A program made the translations under genes and the position numbers. Under the pieces are notes generated by a model, which worked only from the letters and a program-made list of their open reading frames with translations, had not been told where the DNA came from and ran no database searches. A stretch of DNA of 64,000 bases from Pseudomonas sp. HOU2 (GTDB lineage: Bacteria; Pseudomonadota; Gammaproteobacteria; Pseudomonadales; Pseudomonadaceae). Below, piece by piece: positions 9,090 through 21,625 of this stretch. Location: contig NZ_CP160398.1 of assembly GCF_040729435.1 (NCBI RefSeq), positions 5,127,001 to 5,191,000 on the forward strand, written 5' to 3'. Position 1 is the first letter of the stretch, and every line of letters starts with the position of its first letter.

Positions 9090-10862
9090 ATGGCTAACAT
9101 TCCAACGATTTCTTTCGACGCCATCATTATTGGTGGTGGCGGTGCCGGCATGCGCGCTGCGCTGCAGCTGGCACAGGGCGGTCACAAGACTGCCGTGATC
9201 ACCAAGGTTTTCCCGACCCGTTCGCACACTGTATCCGCCCAGGGCGGCATCACCTGCGCGATCGCGTCCGCCGACCCGAACGATGACTGGCGCTGGCACA
9301 TGTACGATACCGTCAAGGGTTCCGACTACATCGGTGACCAGGACGCTATCGAATACATGTGTCAGGAAGGCCCGGCTGCCGTTTTCGAGCTGGACCACAT
9401 GGGCCTGCCGTTCTCGCGTACCGAGCAGGGCCGTATCTACCAGCGTCCGTTCGGTGGTCAGTCCAAGGACTACGGTAAAGGCGGCCAGGCTGCCCGTACC
9501 TGCGCAGCCTCCGACCGTACCGGTCACGCGCTGCTGCACACCCTTTATCAGGGCAACCTGAAAGCCGGTACCACGTTCCTGAACGAGTACTACGCTGTCG
9601 ATCTGGTGAAAAACCAGGAAGGCGAATTTGTCGGTGTGATCGCGATCTGCATCGAAACCGGCGAAACTTCGTACATCCGCGCCAAGGCCACCGTACTGGC
9701 CACTGGCGGTGCTGGGCGTATCTACGCCTCCACTACCAACGCCCTGATCAACACCGGTGACGGCGTTGGCATGGCGCTGCGTGCTGGCGTGCCGGTGCAA
9801 GACATCGAAATGTGGCAGTTCCACCCGACCGGCATCGCCGGCGCCGGTGTACTGGTGACCGAAGGTTGCCGTGGTGAAGGTGGTTACCTGATCAACAAGC
9901 ACGGTGAGCGTTTCATGGAGCGTTATGCTCCGAACGCGAAAGACCTCGCTGGTCGTGACGTGGTTGCCCGCTCGATGGTTAAGGAAATCATCGCCGGCAA
10001 CGGTTGCGGTCCGAATGGCGACCACGTAATGCTCAAACTCGACCACCTGGGCGAGGAAGTGCTGCACAGCCGTCTGCCAGGCATCTGCGAACTGTCGAAG
10101 ACTTTCGCCCACGTTGACCCGGTGGTTGCGCCGGTTCCGGTTGTTCCGACCTGCCACTACATGATGGGCGGCGTTGCCACCAACATTCATGGTCAGGCGA
10201 TCACCCAGAATGCCGAAGGCGTGGATCAGATCATTCCTGGTCTGTTCGCCGTAGGCGAAGTGGCTTGCGTATCGGTACACGGTGCCAACCGTCTGGGCGG
10301 CAACTCGCTGCTCGACCTGGTGGTATTCGGCCGCGCTGCCGGCCTGCACCTGGAAAAGGCGCTGACCGACGGCATCGAATACGACGACGCTACCGAAGCC
10401 GACATCGAAGCTGCCCTGTCGCGTCTGAACGCGCTGAACGGCCGTACCGATGGCGAAGACGTGGCGACCCTGCGTCGCGAGCTGCAAAGCTGCATGCAGA
10501 ACTACTTCGGTGTATTCCGTACTGGCGAATACATGCAGAAGGGTATCGCTCAGCTGGCCGATCTGCGCAAGCGCATCGCCAATGTGAAGATCAACGATAA
10601 GTCGCAGGCGTTCAACACCGCGCGTATCGAAGCTCTGGAACTGCAAAACCTGCTGGAAGTGGCTGAAGCTACCGCCATTGCGGCCGAAGTACGTAAAGAG
10701 TCCCGCGGCGCCCACGCCCGTGAAGACTTCGAAGACCGTGACGACGAAAACTGGCTGTGCCACACCCTGTACTTCCCGGGTGAGAAACGTGTCGCCAAGC
10801 GTGCCGTGAACTTCTCGCCGAAGACTGTTCCGACTTTCGAACCTAAAGTCCGGACTTATTAA
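9090..10862 (+). CDS. sdhA: succinate dehydrogenase flavoprotein subunit
   Basis: This 590-residue catalytic subunit oxidises succinate to fumarate. The FAD dinucleotide fold [13 protein letters not shown] lies at about residues 12-24, and [10 protein letters not shown] holds the histidine (His46) that binds FAD covalently. [15 protein letters not shown] and the later [17 protein letters not shown] stretch belong to the substrate and capping regions. Length and motifs are normal. It lies 3 bases after sdhD and 11 before sdhB. Confidence 0.98.
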   Translation: MANIPTISFDAIIIGGGGAGMRAALQLAQGGHKTAVITKVFPTRSHTVSAQGGITCAIASADPNDDWRWHMYDTVKGSDYIGDQDAIEYMCQEGPAAVFELDHMGLPFSRTEQGRIYQRPFGGQSKDYGKGGQAARTCAASDRTGHALLHTLYQGNLKAGTTFLNEYYAVDLVKNQEGEFVGVIAICIETGETSYIRAKATVLATGGAGRIYASTTNALINTGDGVGMALRAGVPVQDIEMWQFHPTGIAGAGVLVTEGCRGEGGYLINKHGERFMERYAPNAKDLAGRDVVARSMVKEIIAGNGCGPNGDHVMLKLDHLGEEVLHSRLPGICELSKTFAHVDPVVAPVPVVPTCHYMMGGVATNIHGQAITQNAEGVDQIIPGLFAVGEVACVSVHGANRLGGNSLLDLVVFGRAAGLHLEKALTDGIEYDDATEADIEAALSRLNALNGRTDGEDVATLRRELQSCMQNYFGVFRTGEYMQKGIAQLADLRKRIANVKINDKSQAFNTARIEALELQNLLEVAEATAIAAEVRKESRGAHAREDFEDRDDENWLCHTLYFPGEKRVAKRAVNFSPKTVPTFEPKVRTY

Positions 10863-10873
10863 GGGTGACCGCC

Positions 10874-11578
10874 ATGTTGCAAGTCAGTGTTTATCGCTAC
10901 AACCCTGATCAGGACGCTGCGCCGTTCATGCAGGAATTCCAGGTCGATACCGGTGGTAAAGACCTGATGGTGCTGGACGTGCTGGCGCTGATCAAAGAGC
11001 AGGACGAGGGTTTCTCCTATCGTCGCTCTTGCCGTGAAGGCGTCTGCGGCTCCGACGGCATGAACATCAACGGCAAGAACGGCCTGGCGTGCATCACGCC
11101 GCTGTCCGCTGTCGTAAAAGGCAACAAGTTGATCGTTCGTCCGCTGCCAGGTTTGCCGGTTATCCGTGACCTGGTTGTCGATATGAGCATCTTCTACAAG
11201 CAATACGAGAAGGTTAAGCCTTACCTGCAGAACGACACGCCGGCTCCGGCCATCGAGCGTCTGCAGTCCCCTGAAGAGCGTGAAAAGCTCGACGGTCTGT
11301 ACGAGTGCATCCTGTGCGCCTGCTGCTCGACCTCGTGCCCGTCCTTCTGGTGGAACCCGGACAAGTTCCTGGGTCCAGCTGCCCTGCTGCAAGCGTACCG
11401 CTTCCTGGCAGACAGCCGTGACACCAAGACGTCCGAGCGTCTGGCTTCGCTCGATGACCCGTTCAGCGTCTTCCGCTGCCGGGGCATCATGAACTGCGTC
11501 AACGTATGTCCGAAAGGCCTGAACCCGACTAAGGCCATCGGTCACATCCGTAACATGCTGCTTTCGAGCGGCGTGTGA
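10874..11578 (+). CDS. sdhB: succinate dehydrogenase iron-sulfur subunit
   Basis: This 234-residue electron-transfer subunit has an N-terminal [2Fe-2S] ferredoxin domain (SCREGVCGSDGMNI, then the cysteine in GLACITP) and C-terminal clusters bound by CILCACCSTSCP and CRGIMNCVNVCPKG, giving the usual [4Fe-4S] and [3Fe-4S] set. I use the ATG at 10874, 8 bases after an AAGGG; a GTG at 10865 in frame would sit inside that SD. It ends the sdh part, and a 259-base gap with hairpins separates it from sucA. Confidence 0.97.
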   Translation: MLQVSVYRYNPDQDAAPFMQEFQVDTGGKDLMVLDVLALIKEQDEGFSYRRSCREGVCGSDGMNINGKNGLACITPLSAVVKGNKLIVRPLPGLPVIRDLVVDMSIFYKQYEKVKPYLQNDTPAPAIERLQSPEEREKLDGLYECILCACCSTSCPSFWWNPDKFLGPAALLQAYRFLADSRDTKTSERLASLDDPFSVFRCRGIMNCVNVCPKGLNPTKAIGHIRNMLLSSGV

Positions 11579-11837
11579 TTCAGCTGCTGTAACCGTAGAA
11601 CCGCTGTAACGAAGAGGCTGTGGCGCGGGCTTCAACCCGCGTCATGGCTATAACCAGAGCAGTAGCCACAAGCTGCAGCTCTTATTTTGAAGAAATGAGA
11701 CAAGCAGGGGCATCCGGGCTGGTACCCGGACTATCAGCGTGATCCTAAGTGGCTTGTTTTGGTCGCTGCATTCGGACTTCTGCAAGTTTGCTCGGTATTG
11801 ACGCCGATGGTGTTCCCCTAACCGAGGGTGACCAAGC
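11579..11837 (+). other. sdhB-sucA junction with two hairpins
   Basis: Two perfect stems occur: CGCGGG-cttcaa-CCCGCG (11624-11641) and TCCGGG-ctggta-CCCGGA (11713-11730). Neither has a T run, so they are not classic terminators. They may set mRNA processing or stability between sdh and suc. Confidence 0.5.
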
Positions 11838-14669
11838 ATGCAAGAAAGCGTGATGCAGCGCATGTGGAACAGCGCCTACCTTTCAGGTGGAAACGCTGCC
11901 TATGTGGAAGAGCTTTATGAGCTCTACCTGCACGACCCTAACGCTGTGCCAGAAGAGTGGCGCACCTACTTTCAGAAGCTGCCTGCCGACGGCAGCTCTG
12001 CCACTGATGTTTCGCACTCCACAATTCGCGATCATTTCGTGCTGCTGGCAAAGAACCAGCGCCGCGCCCAACCGGTTTCCGCCGGCAGCGTGAGCAGTGA
12101 GCACGAGAAGAAGCAAGTTGAAGTGCTGCGATTGATCCAGGCCTACCGTATGCGTGGCCACCAGGCAGCCCAGCTGGACCCGCTGGGGCTGTGGCAGCGT
12201 CCTGCACCTGCAGACCTGTCGATCAATCATTACGGCTTGACCAATGCCGATCTTGATACGACCTTCCGTGCCGGCGACCTGTTCATCGGCAAAGAGGAAG
12301 CGAGCCTACGCGAAATTCACGAAGCGTTGCAGCAGACATATTGCCGCACCATCGGCGCTGAATTTACGCACATCACCGATTCCGAGCAGCGCCAGTGGTT
12401 CCAGCAGCGTCTGGAAAGCGTGCGCGGTCGTCCGACGTACTCGGCCGACATCAAGAGCCACCTGCTCGAGCGCGTCACTGCCGGTGAAGGCCTGGAAAAA
12501 TACCTGGGCACCAAATACCCGGGCACCAAGCGTTTCGGTCTGGAAGGCGGCGAAAGCCTGATTCCGATGCTCGACGAACTGATCCAGCGTTCCGGTTCCT
12601 ACGGTACCAAGGAAGTCGTCATCGGCATGGCCCACCGTGGCCGTCTGAACGTGCTGGTCAACACCTTCGGCAAGAACCCGCGCGAGCTGTTCGACGAGTT
12701 CGAAGGCAAGAAGAAGGTCGAGCTGGGTTCCGGTGACGTTAAATACCACCAGGGCTTCTCGTCCAACGTGATGACCGCCGGCGGTGAAGTTCACCTGGCC
12801 ATGGCGTTCAACCCGTCCCACCTGGAAATCGTTTCCCCGGTGGTCGAAGGTTCGGTTCGTGCCCGTCAGGATCGTCGCAACGACCCGACCGGTGAGAAGG
12901 TTCTGCCGATCTCCATCCACGGTGACGCTGCATTCGCAGGTCAGGGCGTGGTCATGGAAACCTTCCAGATGTCGCAGACCCGCGGTTTCAAGACCGGCGG
13001 TACCGTGCACATCGTGATCAACAACCAGGTGGGTTTCACCATCAGCAACCCGCTGGACTCGCGCTCCACCGAGTACGCCACCGACGTTGCGAAGATGATC
13101 CAGGCGCCGATCCTCCATGTGAATGGTGATGATCCGGAAGCCGTGCTGTTCGTCACCCAGCTGGCCATCGACTACCGCATGCAGTTCAAGCGTGACGTGG
13201 TGATCGACCTGGTCTGCTACCGTCGTCGCGGCCACAACGAGGCCGACGAGCCAAGCGGCACCCAGCCGCTGATGTATCAGCAGATCACCAAGCAGCGCAC
13301 CACCCGTGAGCTGTACGCTGATCGTCTGACCCAGGCCGGTGTAGTCGACGCAGAGCGTGTTCAGGCGAAAGTCGACGAATACCGCAACGCGCTGGACAAC
13401 GGTCTGCACGTAGTGAAATCGCTGGTCAAAGAGCCGAACAAAGAGTTGTTCGTGGACTGGCGTCCGTATCTGGGCCACGCCTGGACTGCGCGTCACGACA
13501 CCCGTTTCGATCTGAAGACCCTGCAGGAACTGTCCGCCAAGCTGCTGGAAATTCCGGAAGGCTTCGTGGTTCAGCGTCAGGTCGCGAAGATCTACGAAGA
13601 CCGTCAGAAGATGCAAGCCGGCGGCCTGCCGATCAACTGGGGTTATGCCGAAACCATGGCGTACGCAACCCTGGCGTTCGAAGGTCACCCGATCCGCATG
13701 ACCGGTCAGGACATCGGCCGCGGTACGTTCTCGCACCGTCACGCTGTGCTGCACAACCAGAAAGACGCGGGCACCTACATTCCGCTGCAGAACCTGTACG
13801 ACGGTCAGCCACGCTTTGACCTGTACGACTCGTTCCTCTCGGAAGAAGCGGTACTGGCCTTCGAATACGGTTACTCGACCACCACACCAAACGCGCTGGT
13901 GATCTGGGAAGCCCAGTTCGGCGACTTCGCCAACGGTGCACAGGTCGTTATCGACCAGTTCATCACCAGCGGCGAACACAAGTGGGGCCGTCTCTGCGGT
14001 CTGACCATGCTGTTGCCGCACGGTTACGAAGGTCAGGGTCCTGAGCACAGCTCGGCACGTCTTGAGCGTTACCTGCAGCTGTGCGCCGAGCACAACATTC
14101 AGGTGTGCATGCCGACCACCCCGGCCCAGATCTACCACTTGCTGCGCCGTCAGGTGATTCGCCCGCTGCGCAAACCTCTGGTAGTGCTGACGCCGAAGTC
14201 GCTGCTGCGCCACAAGCTGGCCGTCTCGACCCTGGAAGATCTGGCTGAAGGTTCGTTCCAGACCGTGATCCCGGAAATCGATGCCCTGGACCCGAAAAAG
14301 GTCGAGCGCGTTGTTCTGTGCAGCGGCAAGGTCTACTACGACCTGCTGGAAAAACGTCGTGCCGAAGGCCGTGACGATATCGCCATCGTGCGTATCGAGC
14401 AGCTGTATCCATTCCCTGAGGACGACTTGAAAGAAGTCCTGGCGCCTTATACCAACGTCAAGCATGCCGTCTGGTGTCAGGAAGAGCCGATGAACCAGGG
14501 TGCCTGGTACTGCAGCCAGCATCACCTGCGTCGCAGCATCGGTAACCTCAACAAGTCTCTCGTACTCGAGTACGCGGGCCGTGAGGCTTCTGCTGCCCCA
14601 GCATGTGGTTACGCATCGATGCACGCCGAGCAGCAGGAAAAACTGCTGCAAGACGCGTTTACCGTTTAA
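11838..14669 (+). CDS. sucA: 2-oxoglutarate dehydrogenase E1 component
   Basis: This 943-residue thiamine-diphosphate enzyme decarboxylates 2-oxoglutarate and passes the succinyl group to the lipoyl domain of SucB. The N-terminal LSGGNAAYVEELYELYLHDP is the usual E2-binding start. GMAHRGRLNVLVN, HGDAAFAGQGVVMET, NNQVGFT and GHNEADEPSGTQPLMYQQ mark the cofactor and active-site regions, and the C-terminal half carries the transketolase-like domain (YEGQGPEHSSARLER). Length is normal for the family. A GAGGGTGACC stretch about 12 bases before the ATG serves as SD. Confidence 0.98.
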   Translation: MQESVMQRMWNSAYLSGGNAAYVEELYELYLHDPNAVPEEWRTYFQKLPADGSSATDVSHSTIRDHFVLLAKNQRRAQPVSAGSVSSEHEKKQVEVLRLIQAYRMRGHQAAQLDPLGLWQRPAPADLSINHYGLTNADLDTTFRAGDLFIGKEEASLREIHEALQQTYCRTIGAEFTHITDSEQRQWFQQRLESVRGRPTYSADIKSHLLERVTAGEGLEKYLGTKYPGTKRFGLEGGESLIPMLDELIQRSGSYGTKEVVIGMAHRGRLNVLVNTFGKNPRELFDEFEGKKKVELGSGDVKYHQGFSSNVMTAGGEVHLAMAFNPSHLEIVSPVVEGSVRARQDRRNDPTGEKVLPISIHGDAAFAGQGVVMETFQMSQTRGFKTGGTVHIVINNQVGFTISNPLDSRSTEYATDVAKMIQAPILHVNGDDPEAVLFVTQLAIDYRMQFKRDVVIDLVCYRRRGHNEADEPSGTQPLMYQQITKQRTTRELYADRLTQAGVVDAERVQAKVDEYRNALDNGLHVVKSLVKEPNKELFVDWRPYLGHAWTARHDTRFDLKTLQELSAKLLEIPEGFVVQRQVAKIYEDRQKMQAGGLPINWGYAETMAYATLAFEGHPIRMTGQDIGRGTFSHRHAVLHNQKDAGTYIPLQNLYDGQPRFDLYDSFLSEEAVLAFEYGYSTTTPNALVIWEAQFGDFANGAQVVIDQFITSGEHKWGRLCGLTMLLPHGYEGQGPEHSSARLERYLQLCAEHNIQVCMPTTPAQIYHLLRRQVIRPLRKPLVVLTPKSLLRHKLAVSTLEDLAEGSFQTVIPEIDALDPKKVERVVLCSGKVYYDLLEKRRAEGRDDIAIVRIEQLYPFPEDDLKEVLAPYTNVKHAVWCQEEPMNQGAWYCSQHHLRRSIGNLNKSLVLEYAGREASAAPACGYASMHAEQQEKLLQDAFTV

Positions 14670-14711
14670 CGCCTTCGCGCACCTGAAACCGAATTTAAGG
14701 AACCACAGATA

Positions 14712-15935
14712 ATGGCTATCGAGATCAAAGCCCCCACTTTCCCGGAATCGGTTGCCGATGGCACCGTTGCCACCTGGCACAAAAAACCGGGCGACGCCGT
14801 CAAACGTGACGAACTGATCGTCGACATCGAAACCGACAAGGTCGTACTGGAAGTGCTGGCTACCGCCGACGGCGTGCTGGGCGCAATCGTCAAGAACGAA
14901 GGCGACACCGTTCTGTCCGACGAAGTCCTGGGCTCCATCACTGAAGGTGGTGCTGCTGCGGCTGCTCCAGCCGCCGCTGCTGCTCCGGCCGCTGCTGCCG
15001 CTGCCCCGGCTGCTGCCGAAGGCGAAGACGATCCTGTTGCTGCTCCGGCTGCGCGCAAGCTGGCTGAAGAGAACGGCATCAACATCGCTTCCGTTGCCGG
15101 CACCGGCAAAGGCGGTCGTGTGACCAAGGAAGACGTGGTGGCTGCTGTTGCCGCGAAGAAAGCCGCTCCAGCTGCTGCACCTTCCAAGGCTGCTGCTCCA
15201 GCCGCTGCTGCTCCTGTGTTCGCCGCTGGCGACCGCGTTGAAAAACGCGTGCCGATGACTCGTCTGCGTGCCAAGGTTGCCGAGCGTCTGGTAGAAGCCC
15301 AGTCGAACATGGCGATGCTGACCACCTTCAACGAAGTCGACATGACCGAAGTCATGGCCCTGCGTTCGAAGTACAAGGATCTGTTCGAGAAGTCCCACAA
15401 CGGCGTACGCCTGGGCTTCATGTCGTTCTTCGTCAAGGCGGCCACCGAAGCGCTGAAACGCTTCCCGGCAGTCAACGCTTCGATCGACGGCGCGGACATC
15501 GTCTACCACGGCTACGCCGACATCGGTGTTGCCGTTTCCAGCGACCGTGGCCTGGTTGTGCCGGTTCTGCGTAACGCCGAGCTGATGAGCCTGGCGGAAA
15601 TCGAAGGCGGCATCGCCACGTTCGGCAAGAAAGCCCGTGACGGCAAACTGTCGATGGAAGAGATGACCGGCGGTACCTTCACCATCACCAACGGTGGTAC
15701 CTTCGGTTCGATGATGTCGACCCCGATCGTCAACCCGCCGCAGGCAGCGATTCTGGGCATGCACAACATCATCCAGCGTCCTATGGCCATCAACGGTCAG
15801 GTCGTGATCCGTCCGATGATGTACCTGGCACTGTCCTACGATCACCGTCTGATCGATGGCAAAGAAGCTGTGACCTTCCTGGTGACCATCAAGAACCTGC
15901 TGGAAGATCCGGCTCGTCTGTTGCTGGATATCTGA
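14712..15935 (+). CDS. sucB: dihydrolipoamide succinyltransferase (E2)
   Basis: This 407-residue core subunit of the 2-oxoglutarate dehydrogenase complex has a lipoyl domain (residues 1-75; lipoyl lysine Lys43 in ETDKVVLE), an Ala/Pro-rich linker (about 80-105), a peripheral subunit-binding domain ([12 protein letters not shown], about 112-147), a second Ala-rich linker, and a catalytic domain (about 175-407) ending with the active-site histidine in SYDHRLIDG. The linkers are low-complexity GCTGCTCC-type runs. An AAGGA SD lies before the ATG. Confidence 0.98.
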   Translation: MAIEIKAPTFPESVADGTVATWHKKPGDAVKRDELIVDIETDKVVLEVLATADGVLGAIVKNEGDTVLSDEVLGSITEGGAAAAAPAAAAAPAAAAAAPAAAEGEDDPVAAPAARKLAEENGINIASVAGTGKGGRVTKEDVVAAVAAKKAAPAAAPSKAAAPAAAAPVFAAGDRVEKRVPMTRLRAKVAERLVEAQSNMAMLTTFNEVDMTEVMALRSKYKDLFEKSHNGVRLGFMSFFVKAATEALKRFPAVNASIDGADIVYHGYADIGVAVSSDRGLVVPVLRNAELMSLAEIEGGIATFGKKARDGKLSMEEMTGGTFTITNGGTFGSMMSTPIVNPPQAAILGMHNIIQRPMAINGQVVIRPMMYLALSYDHRLIDGKEAVTFLVTIKNLLEDPARLLLDI

Positions 15936-15948
15936 TAGAAGCAGCCAT

Positions 15949-15996
15949 GCGCTGCGGGTGGCGTACCGTCGGCAACGGCGGTACGGCTCGCAGCGC
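15949..15996 (+). other. sucB-lpd intergenic hairpin
   Basis: The outer stem GCGCTGCG/CGCAGCGC (15949-15956, 15989-15996) encloses GTACCG/CGGTAC (15963-15968, 15979-15984). It starts 13 bases after the sucB stop and has no T run. A role in mRNA stability or processing is inferred only from structure. Confidence 0.6.
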
Positions 15997-16032
15997 GCGG
16001 CTTGAAGCTTTTCGCTAAAGAGGATTTTTTGA

Positions 16033-17469
<1,437 letters not shown>

Positions 17470-17554
17470 GACACACAATAAGAAACCACGGCGGTAACGG
17501 CCCGTCGTGAGCCTTGCGAGCAAGTCTCACCGCGGAATGTCCGCTGGACGCAGT

Positions 17555-17594
17555 CTTGCGTAGCTGCACCGGGTATCCGGAAAGGCTACGCAAG
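17555..17594 (+). other. lpd-sucC intergenic hairpin
   Basis: A 10-bp perfect stem CTTGCGTAGC/GCTACGCAAG (17555-17564, 17585-17594) encloses an inner CCGG-gtat-CCGG. It sits about 80 bases before sucC and has no T run. Read-through with processing, rather than termination, is the likely outcome. Confidence 0.6.
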
Positions 17595-17671
17595 CAGCAG
17601 TCACAGGTGGCGCGGCACTCATCAAGAGCGCAGCGCCGAATGCGCAGTACCTAACGAAGACGGTAAAAAGC

Positions 17672-18838
17672 ATGAATCTTCACGAGTATCAGGGTAAGCA
17701 GCTGTTCGCTGAATACGGCCTGCCAGTTTCCACTGGTTACGCAGTAGACACCCCGGAAGCAGCAGCAGAAGCTTGCGACAAAATCGGCGGCAGCGAGTGG
17801 GTTGTCAAAGCCCAGGTCCACGCCGGTGGTCGCGGTAAAGCGGGCGGCGTCAAGCTGGTTCGCAACAAAGAAGACGCCAAGGCCTTCGCACAGCAGTGGC
17901 TGGGCAAGCGTCTGGTGACTTACCAGACTGACGCCAATGGTCAGCCAGTCACCAAGATCCTGGTTGAATCGTGCACTGATATCGCTAAAGAGCTGTACCT
18001 GGGCGCTGTCGTTGACCGTTCGAGCCGTCGCATCGTGTTCATGGCTTCCACCGAAGGTGGCGTGGACATCGAGAAAATCGCTCACGACACTCCAGAAAAG
18101 ATTCTGAAGGCCACTATCGATCCACTGGTTGGCGCTCAGCCATTCCAGGGTCGCGAGCTGGCGTTCCAACTGGGTCTGGAAGGCAAGCAAGTTGCCCAGT
18201 TCGCCAAGATCTTCGTGGGTCTGGCCAAACTGTTCCAGGATCACGATCTGGCCCTGCTGGAAGTGAACCCGCTGGTGATCAAGGCTGACGGCGATCTGCA
18301 CTGCCTGGACGCCAAGATCAACATCGACGCCAACGCCATGTACCGTCAGCCTAAGCTGAAGACTTTCCACGATCCGTCGCAAGACGATCCGCGCGAAGCG
18401 CACGCTGCCAAGTTCGAACTGAACTACGTAGCCCTGGAAGGCAACATCGGCTGCATGGTCAACGGTGCCGGCCTGGCCATGGGTACCATGGACATCGTCA
18501 ACCTGCACGGCGGCAAGCCAGCCAACTTCCTCGACGTAGGTGGTGGTGCTACCAAAGAGCGCGTGACCGAAGCCTTCAAGATCATCCTGTCCGACACCAA
18601 CGTCGCTGCAGTACTGGTCAACATCTTCGGCGGCATCGTTCGCTGCGACATGATTGCCGAAGGCATCATTGGCGCTGTGAAAGAAGTCGGCGTGAAAATC
18701 CCGGTTGTTGTTCGCCTTGAAGGCAACAACGCTGAGCTGGGCGCTAAAGTACTGGCAGAAAGCGGTTTGAACATCATCGCTGCTACCAGCCTGACCGACG
18801 CTGCTCAACAAGTTGTCAAAGCTGCGGAGGGCAAATAA
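17672..18838 (+). CDS. sucC: succinyl-CoA synthetase beta subunit
   Basis: This 388-residue subunit has an N-terminal ATP-grasp domain ([34 protein letters not shown]) and a C-terminal ligase/flavodoxin-like domain ([13 protein letters not shown]). With SucD it converts succinyl-CoA and ADP to succinate, CoA and ATP. Its TAA overlaps the sucD ATG by one base (TAATG), so the subunits are coupled. Confidence 0.98.
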   Translation: MNLHEYQGKQLFAEYGLPVSTGYAVDTPEAAAEACDKIGGSEWVVKAQVHAGGRGKAGGVKLVRNKEDAKAFAQQWLGKRLVTYQTDANGQPVTKILVESCTDIAKELYLGAVVDRSSRRIVFMASTEGGVDIEKIAHDTPEKILKATIDPLVGAQPFQGRELAFQLGLEGKQVAQFAKIFVGLAKLFQDHDLALLEVNPLVIKADGDLHCLDAKINIDANAMYRQPKLKTFHDPSQDDPREAHAAKFELNYVALEGNIGCMVNGAGLAMGTMDIVNLHGGKPANFLDVGGGATKERVTEAFKIILSDTNVAAVLVNIFGGIVRCDMIAEGIIGAVKEVGVKIPVVVRLEGNNAELGAKVLAESGLNIIAATSLTDAAQQVVKAAEGK

Positions 18839-19719
18839 TGAGCGTCCTGATCAATAAAGACACCAAAGTTATCTGCCAGGGTATTACCGGTTCGCAAGGT
18901 AGTTTCCACACCCAGCAAGCCATCGAATACGGCACCAAGATGGTTGGTGGCGTAACTCCGGGCAAAGGCGGCACCGAGCACCTGGGTCTGCCAGTGTTCA
19001 ACACCGTCAAAGACGCAGTAGCTGCCACTGGCGCTACCGCCAGCGTGATCTACGTTCCGGCTCCTTTCTGCAAGGATTCGATCCTGGAAGCTGCTTTCGG
19101 CGGCATCAAGCTGATCGTCTGCATCACCGAAGGCATTCCTACCCTGGACATGCTGGACGCCAAAGTTAAGTGCGACGAGCTGGGTGTTACCCTGATCGGC
19201 CCTAACTGCCCAGGCGTGATCACCCCAGGCGAATGCAAGATCGGCATCATGCCAGGTCACATTCACTTGCCAGGCAAGGTCGGTATCGTTTCGCGTTCCG
19301 GCACCCTGACCTACGAAGCTGTGAAGCAGACCACTGACGCCGGTTTCGGTCAGTCGACTTGCGTCGGCATCGGTGGTGACCCGATCCCGGGTTCGAACTT
19401 CATCGACATCCTGAAGCTGTTCCAGGAAGACCCGAAGACCGAAGCGATCGTGATGATCGGCGAGATCGGCGGTTCGGCTGAAGAAGAAGCGGCTGCCTAC
19501 ATCAAGGCACACGTGACCAAGCCGGTTGTTTCCTACATCGCTGGTGTGACTGCTCCTCCGGGCAAGCGCATGGGCCATGCTGGCGCAATCATCTCTGGCG
19601 GCAAAGGCACTGCAGACGAGAAATTCGCTGCGCTGCAAGACGCAGGCGTAAAAACCGTGCGTTCGCTGGCAGACATCGGCAAGGCCCTGGCCGAGCTGAC
19701 CGGTTGGGCTGTCAAGTAA
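18838..19719 (+). CDS. sucD: succinyl-CoA synthetase alpha subunit
   Basis: This 293-residue subunit binds CoA through its N-terminal Rossmann fold ([20 protein letters not shown]) and carries the phosphorylated histidine (His247) in [30 protein letters not shown] is also typical. It is the last gene of the sdh-suc block and is followed by a strong terminator. Confidence 0.98.
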   Translation: MSVLINKDTKVICQGITGSQGSFHTQQAIEYGTKMVGGVTPGKGGTEHLGLPVFNTVKDAVAATGATASVIYVPAPFCKDSILEAAFGGIKLIVCITEGIPTLDMLDAKVKCDELGVTLIGPNCPGVITPGECKIGIMPGHIHLPGKVGIVSRSGTLTYEAVKQTTDAGFGQSTCVGIGGDPIPGSNFIDILKLFQEDPKTEAIVMIGEIGGSAEEEAAAYIKAHVTKPVVSYIAGVTAPPGKRMGHAGAIISGGKGTADEKFAALQDAGVKTVRSLADIGKALAELTGWAVK

Positions 19720-19749
19720 GCCTCGTGCTTGACTGACGCTTCACCAGAC

Positions 19750-19780
19750 AAAGGCCACCTTCGGGTGGCCTTTGTTGTTT
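19750..19780 (+). terminator. terminator of the sdh-suc operon
   Basis: AAAGGCCACC-ttcg-GGTGGCCTTT (19750-19773) is followed by a T-rich stretch; the UUCG tetraloop makes it very stable. Confidence 0.93.
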
Positions 19781-19808
19781 CTGGCATATGGGTATTTGAG
19801 TGGATTTT

Positions 19809-19931
19809 TGTGGCGAGGAAGCTTGCTCCCGCTGGGCTGCGAAGCAGCCCCAATACAATCTCCAGGTTCATGAGGGTTTACTGGGTTTGCGCCTGCTGCG
19901 CAGTCGAGCGGGAGCAAGCTCCCTCGCCACA
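19809..19931. repeat. REPIN, class C
   Basis: The arms TGTGGCGAGGAAGCTTGCTC and GAGCAAGCTCCCTCGCCACA enclose inner blocks that also pair loosely (GCTGCGAAGCAGC, CTGCTGCGCAG). The same class recurs at 58815-58940. Confidence 0.85.
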
Positions 19932-20174
19932 GGGTTGTGGTTAGGAAAAATAGATGCGTAAACGCGACACAGACACGTCGTGTATCGGATAGTTCGCCCT
20001 CAAACAGTGCGTTTGTCAGACAAATTCGTTAGGCTAGCAGCCATTTTTGCGTCTGCCGCCCACAAGGCATGCAACGCGCTAAACGGGTCAGCCCCATACG
20101 GACTGACAGCATTTCCCTAACCCCACAGGGAAATCCCCCTCTAAATTCCGATTCAGTAGTGTGGTATTTCCTTA
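19932..20174 (+). promoter_or_regulatory. brnQ promoter and structured leader
   Basis: A palindrome TTTGTC-a-GACAAA (20012-20024) overlaps a possible -35 element. Downstream are two short stems, GTCAG/CTGAC (20087-20107) and ATTTCCC/GGGAAAT (20111-20134). If transcription starts near 20045 the leader is about 130 bases. No leader peptide rich in Leu, Ile or Val codons is evident. Confidence 0.4.
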
Positions 20175-21488
20175 ATGAAAGTTTTGAAAGGTCAGGACAT
20201 CCTGGCACTGGGCTTCATGACATTTGCCCTGTTTGTCGGGGCCGGCAACATCATTTTCCCGCCTATCGTCGGTTTGCAGTCCGGACCTAACGTCTGGATG
20301 GCGGCGCTGGGCTTCCTGATCACGGCGGTCGGTCTGCCGGTGATCACCGTCGTCGCCCTGGCCAAGGTCGGTGGTGCGATGGATGCGCTGAGCAGCCCGA
20401 TCGGCAAGATCGCCGGTGGTGTGCTCGCCGCGGCCTGCTACCTGGCGGTCGGCCCGCTGTTCGCCACTCCGCGAACCGCGACCGTGTCGTTCGAAGTGGG
20501 TCTGGCGCCGCTGACCGGCGAAAGCCCGCTGGCACTGTTCCTCTACAGCTCGGTGTACTTCCTGCTGGTGTTCTTCATTTCGCTGTACCCGGGTCGCCTG
20601 CTCGATACCGTGGGGCGTTTCCTCGCACCGCTGAAGATCATCGCCCTGGCCGTCCTCGGCATTGCCGCATTCGCGCTGCCGGCCGGTGACATCGGTGTCG
20701 CCACCCCGGAATACGTTGCCGCACCGTTTTCTCAAGGTTTCATCAATGGTTACCTGACCATGGACACCTTGGGCGCTCTGGTATTCGGCATCGTTATCGT
20801 CAACGCGATCCGCTCCCGTGGCGTCGAGTCGCCTGCGCTGATCACCCGTTACGCGATCATTGCCGGCCTCATCGCCGGTGTCGGTCTGGCGCTGGTGTAC
20901 ATCAGCCTGTTCCGCCTCGGTTCCGGCAGCCATGAGGTCGCGGTCGGTGCCAGCAACGGCGCGGCGGTGCTGCATGCATACGTGCAACACACCTTCGGTT
21001 CGCTGGGCAGCGGTTTCCTCGCGGTGCTGATCTCGCTGGCGTGCCTGGTGACGGCGGTCGGTCTGACCTGCGCCTGCGCCGAATACTTCAGCCGCGTACT
21101 GCCATTGTCGTACAAGACCCTGGTGATCATCCTGGCCGCGTTTTCGCTGCTGGTGTCCAACCTGGGCCTGACCAAGCTGATCGCGTTCTCGATCCCGGTG
21201 CTGACCGCGATCTACCCGCCATGCATCGTTCTGGTAGCTCTGAGCTTCTGCAAGGACTTCTGGCATGAACACGGTCGGATCCTCGGCCCGGTGATGCTGG
21301 TGTCGTTCCTGTTCGGCACCATCGACGCGCTCAAGGGCGCCGGTCTGGCTGACTGGATGCCGTCGCAGCTGTCGCACCTGCCGCTGAGCGAGCAGGGTCT
21401 GGCGTGGCTGGTGCCATGCGTGATGACCCTGGTGGTCGCCGTGGTCTGCGATCGCCTGCTGGGCAAGCGCAGCGAAGCCGTTGCCTGA
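20175..21488 (+). CDS. brnQ: branched-chain amino acid carrier, BrnQ/BraB family
   Basis: This 437-residue inner-membrane carrier has 12 predicted helices and imports leucine, isoleucine and valine with a sodium or proton gradient. The N-terminal [20 protein letters not shown] and [14 protein letters not shown] are the family signature. The P. aeruginosa homologue that follows the suc operon is BraB, and position supports orthology. The ribosome binding site is weak (only TTCC before the ATG), and the upstream leader is structured. Confidence 0.93.
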   Translation: MKVLKGQDILALGFMTFALFVGAGNIIFPPIVGLQSGPNVWMAALGFLITAVGLPVITVVALAKVGGAMDALSSPIGKIAGGVLAAACYLAVGPLFATPRTATVSFEVGLAPLTGESPLALFLYSSVYFLLVFFISLYPGRLLDTVGRFLAPLKIIALAVLGIAAFALPAGDIGVATPEYVAAPFSQGFINGYLTMDTLGALVFGIVIVNAIRSRGVESPALITRYAIIAGLIAGVGLALVYISLFRLGSGSHEVAVGASNGAAVLHAYVQHTFGSLGSGFLAVLISLACLVTAVGLTCACAEYFSRVLPLSYKTLVIILAAFSLLVSNLGLTKLIAFSIPVLTAIYPPCIVLVALSFCKDFWHEHGRILGPVMLVSFLFGTIDALKGAGLADWMPSQLSHLPLSEQGLAWLVPCVMTLVVAVVCDRLLGKRSEAVA

Positions 21489-21531
21489 CGTTGTCTGACC
21501 CGCCACAAACGGGTCTTCAGCGCTTAAACAG

Positions 21532-21567
21532 AAATGCCCCGTATCAATCGATACGGGGCATTTTTTA
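21532..21567 (+). terminator. terminator of brnQ
   Basis: A 14-bp perfect stem, AAATGCCCCGTATC/GATACGGGGCATTT with loop AATC, is followed by a T run. Confidence 0.95.
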
Positions 21568-21625
21568 TGGATGTCAGGCAGTGTCTTTTTCCTTGAACCA
21601 GCGTCGAAGCACTGCATCGATTTTA

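Noticed and set aside
12306..15845. Very long open frame on the minus strand opposite sucA-sucB (1179 codons), and similar long antisense frames at 8586-10763, 24008-26176, 46081-47937 and 60120-61916
   Set aside because: They lie fully opposite well-supported genes with strong codon bias in GC-rich DNA, have no SD or family features, and are rich in His, Arg, Gln and Val as expected of shadow frames.
20069..20290. 73-codon frame overlapping the start of brnQ as a possible leader peptide
   Set aside because: It continues inside brnQ, is not rich in branched-chain codons in the relevant stretch, and has no SD.
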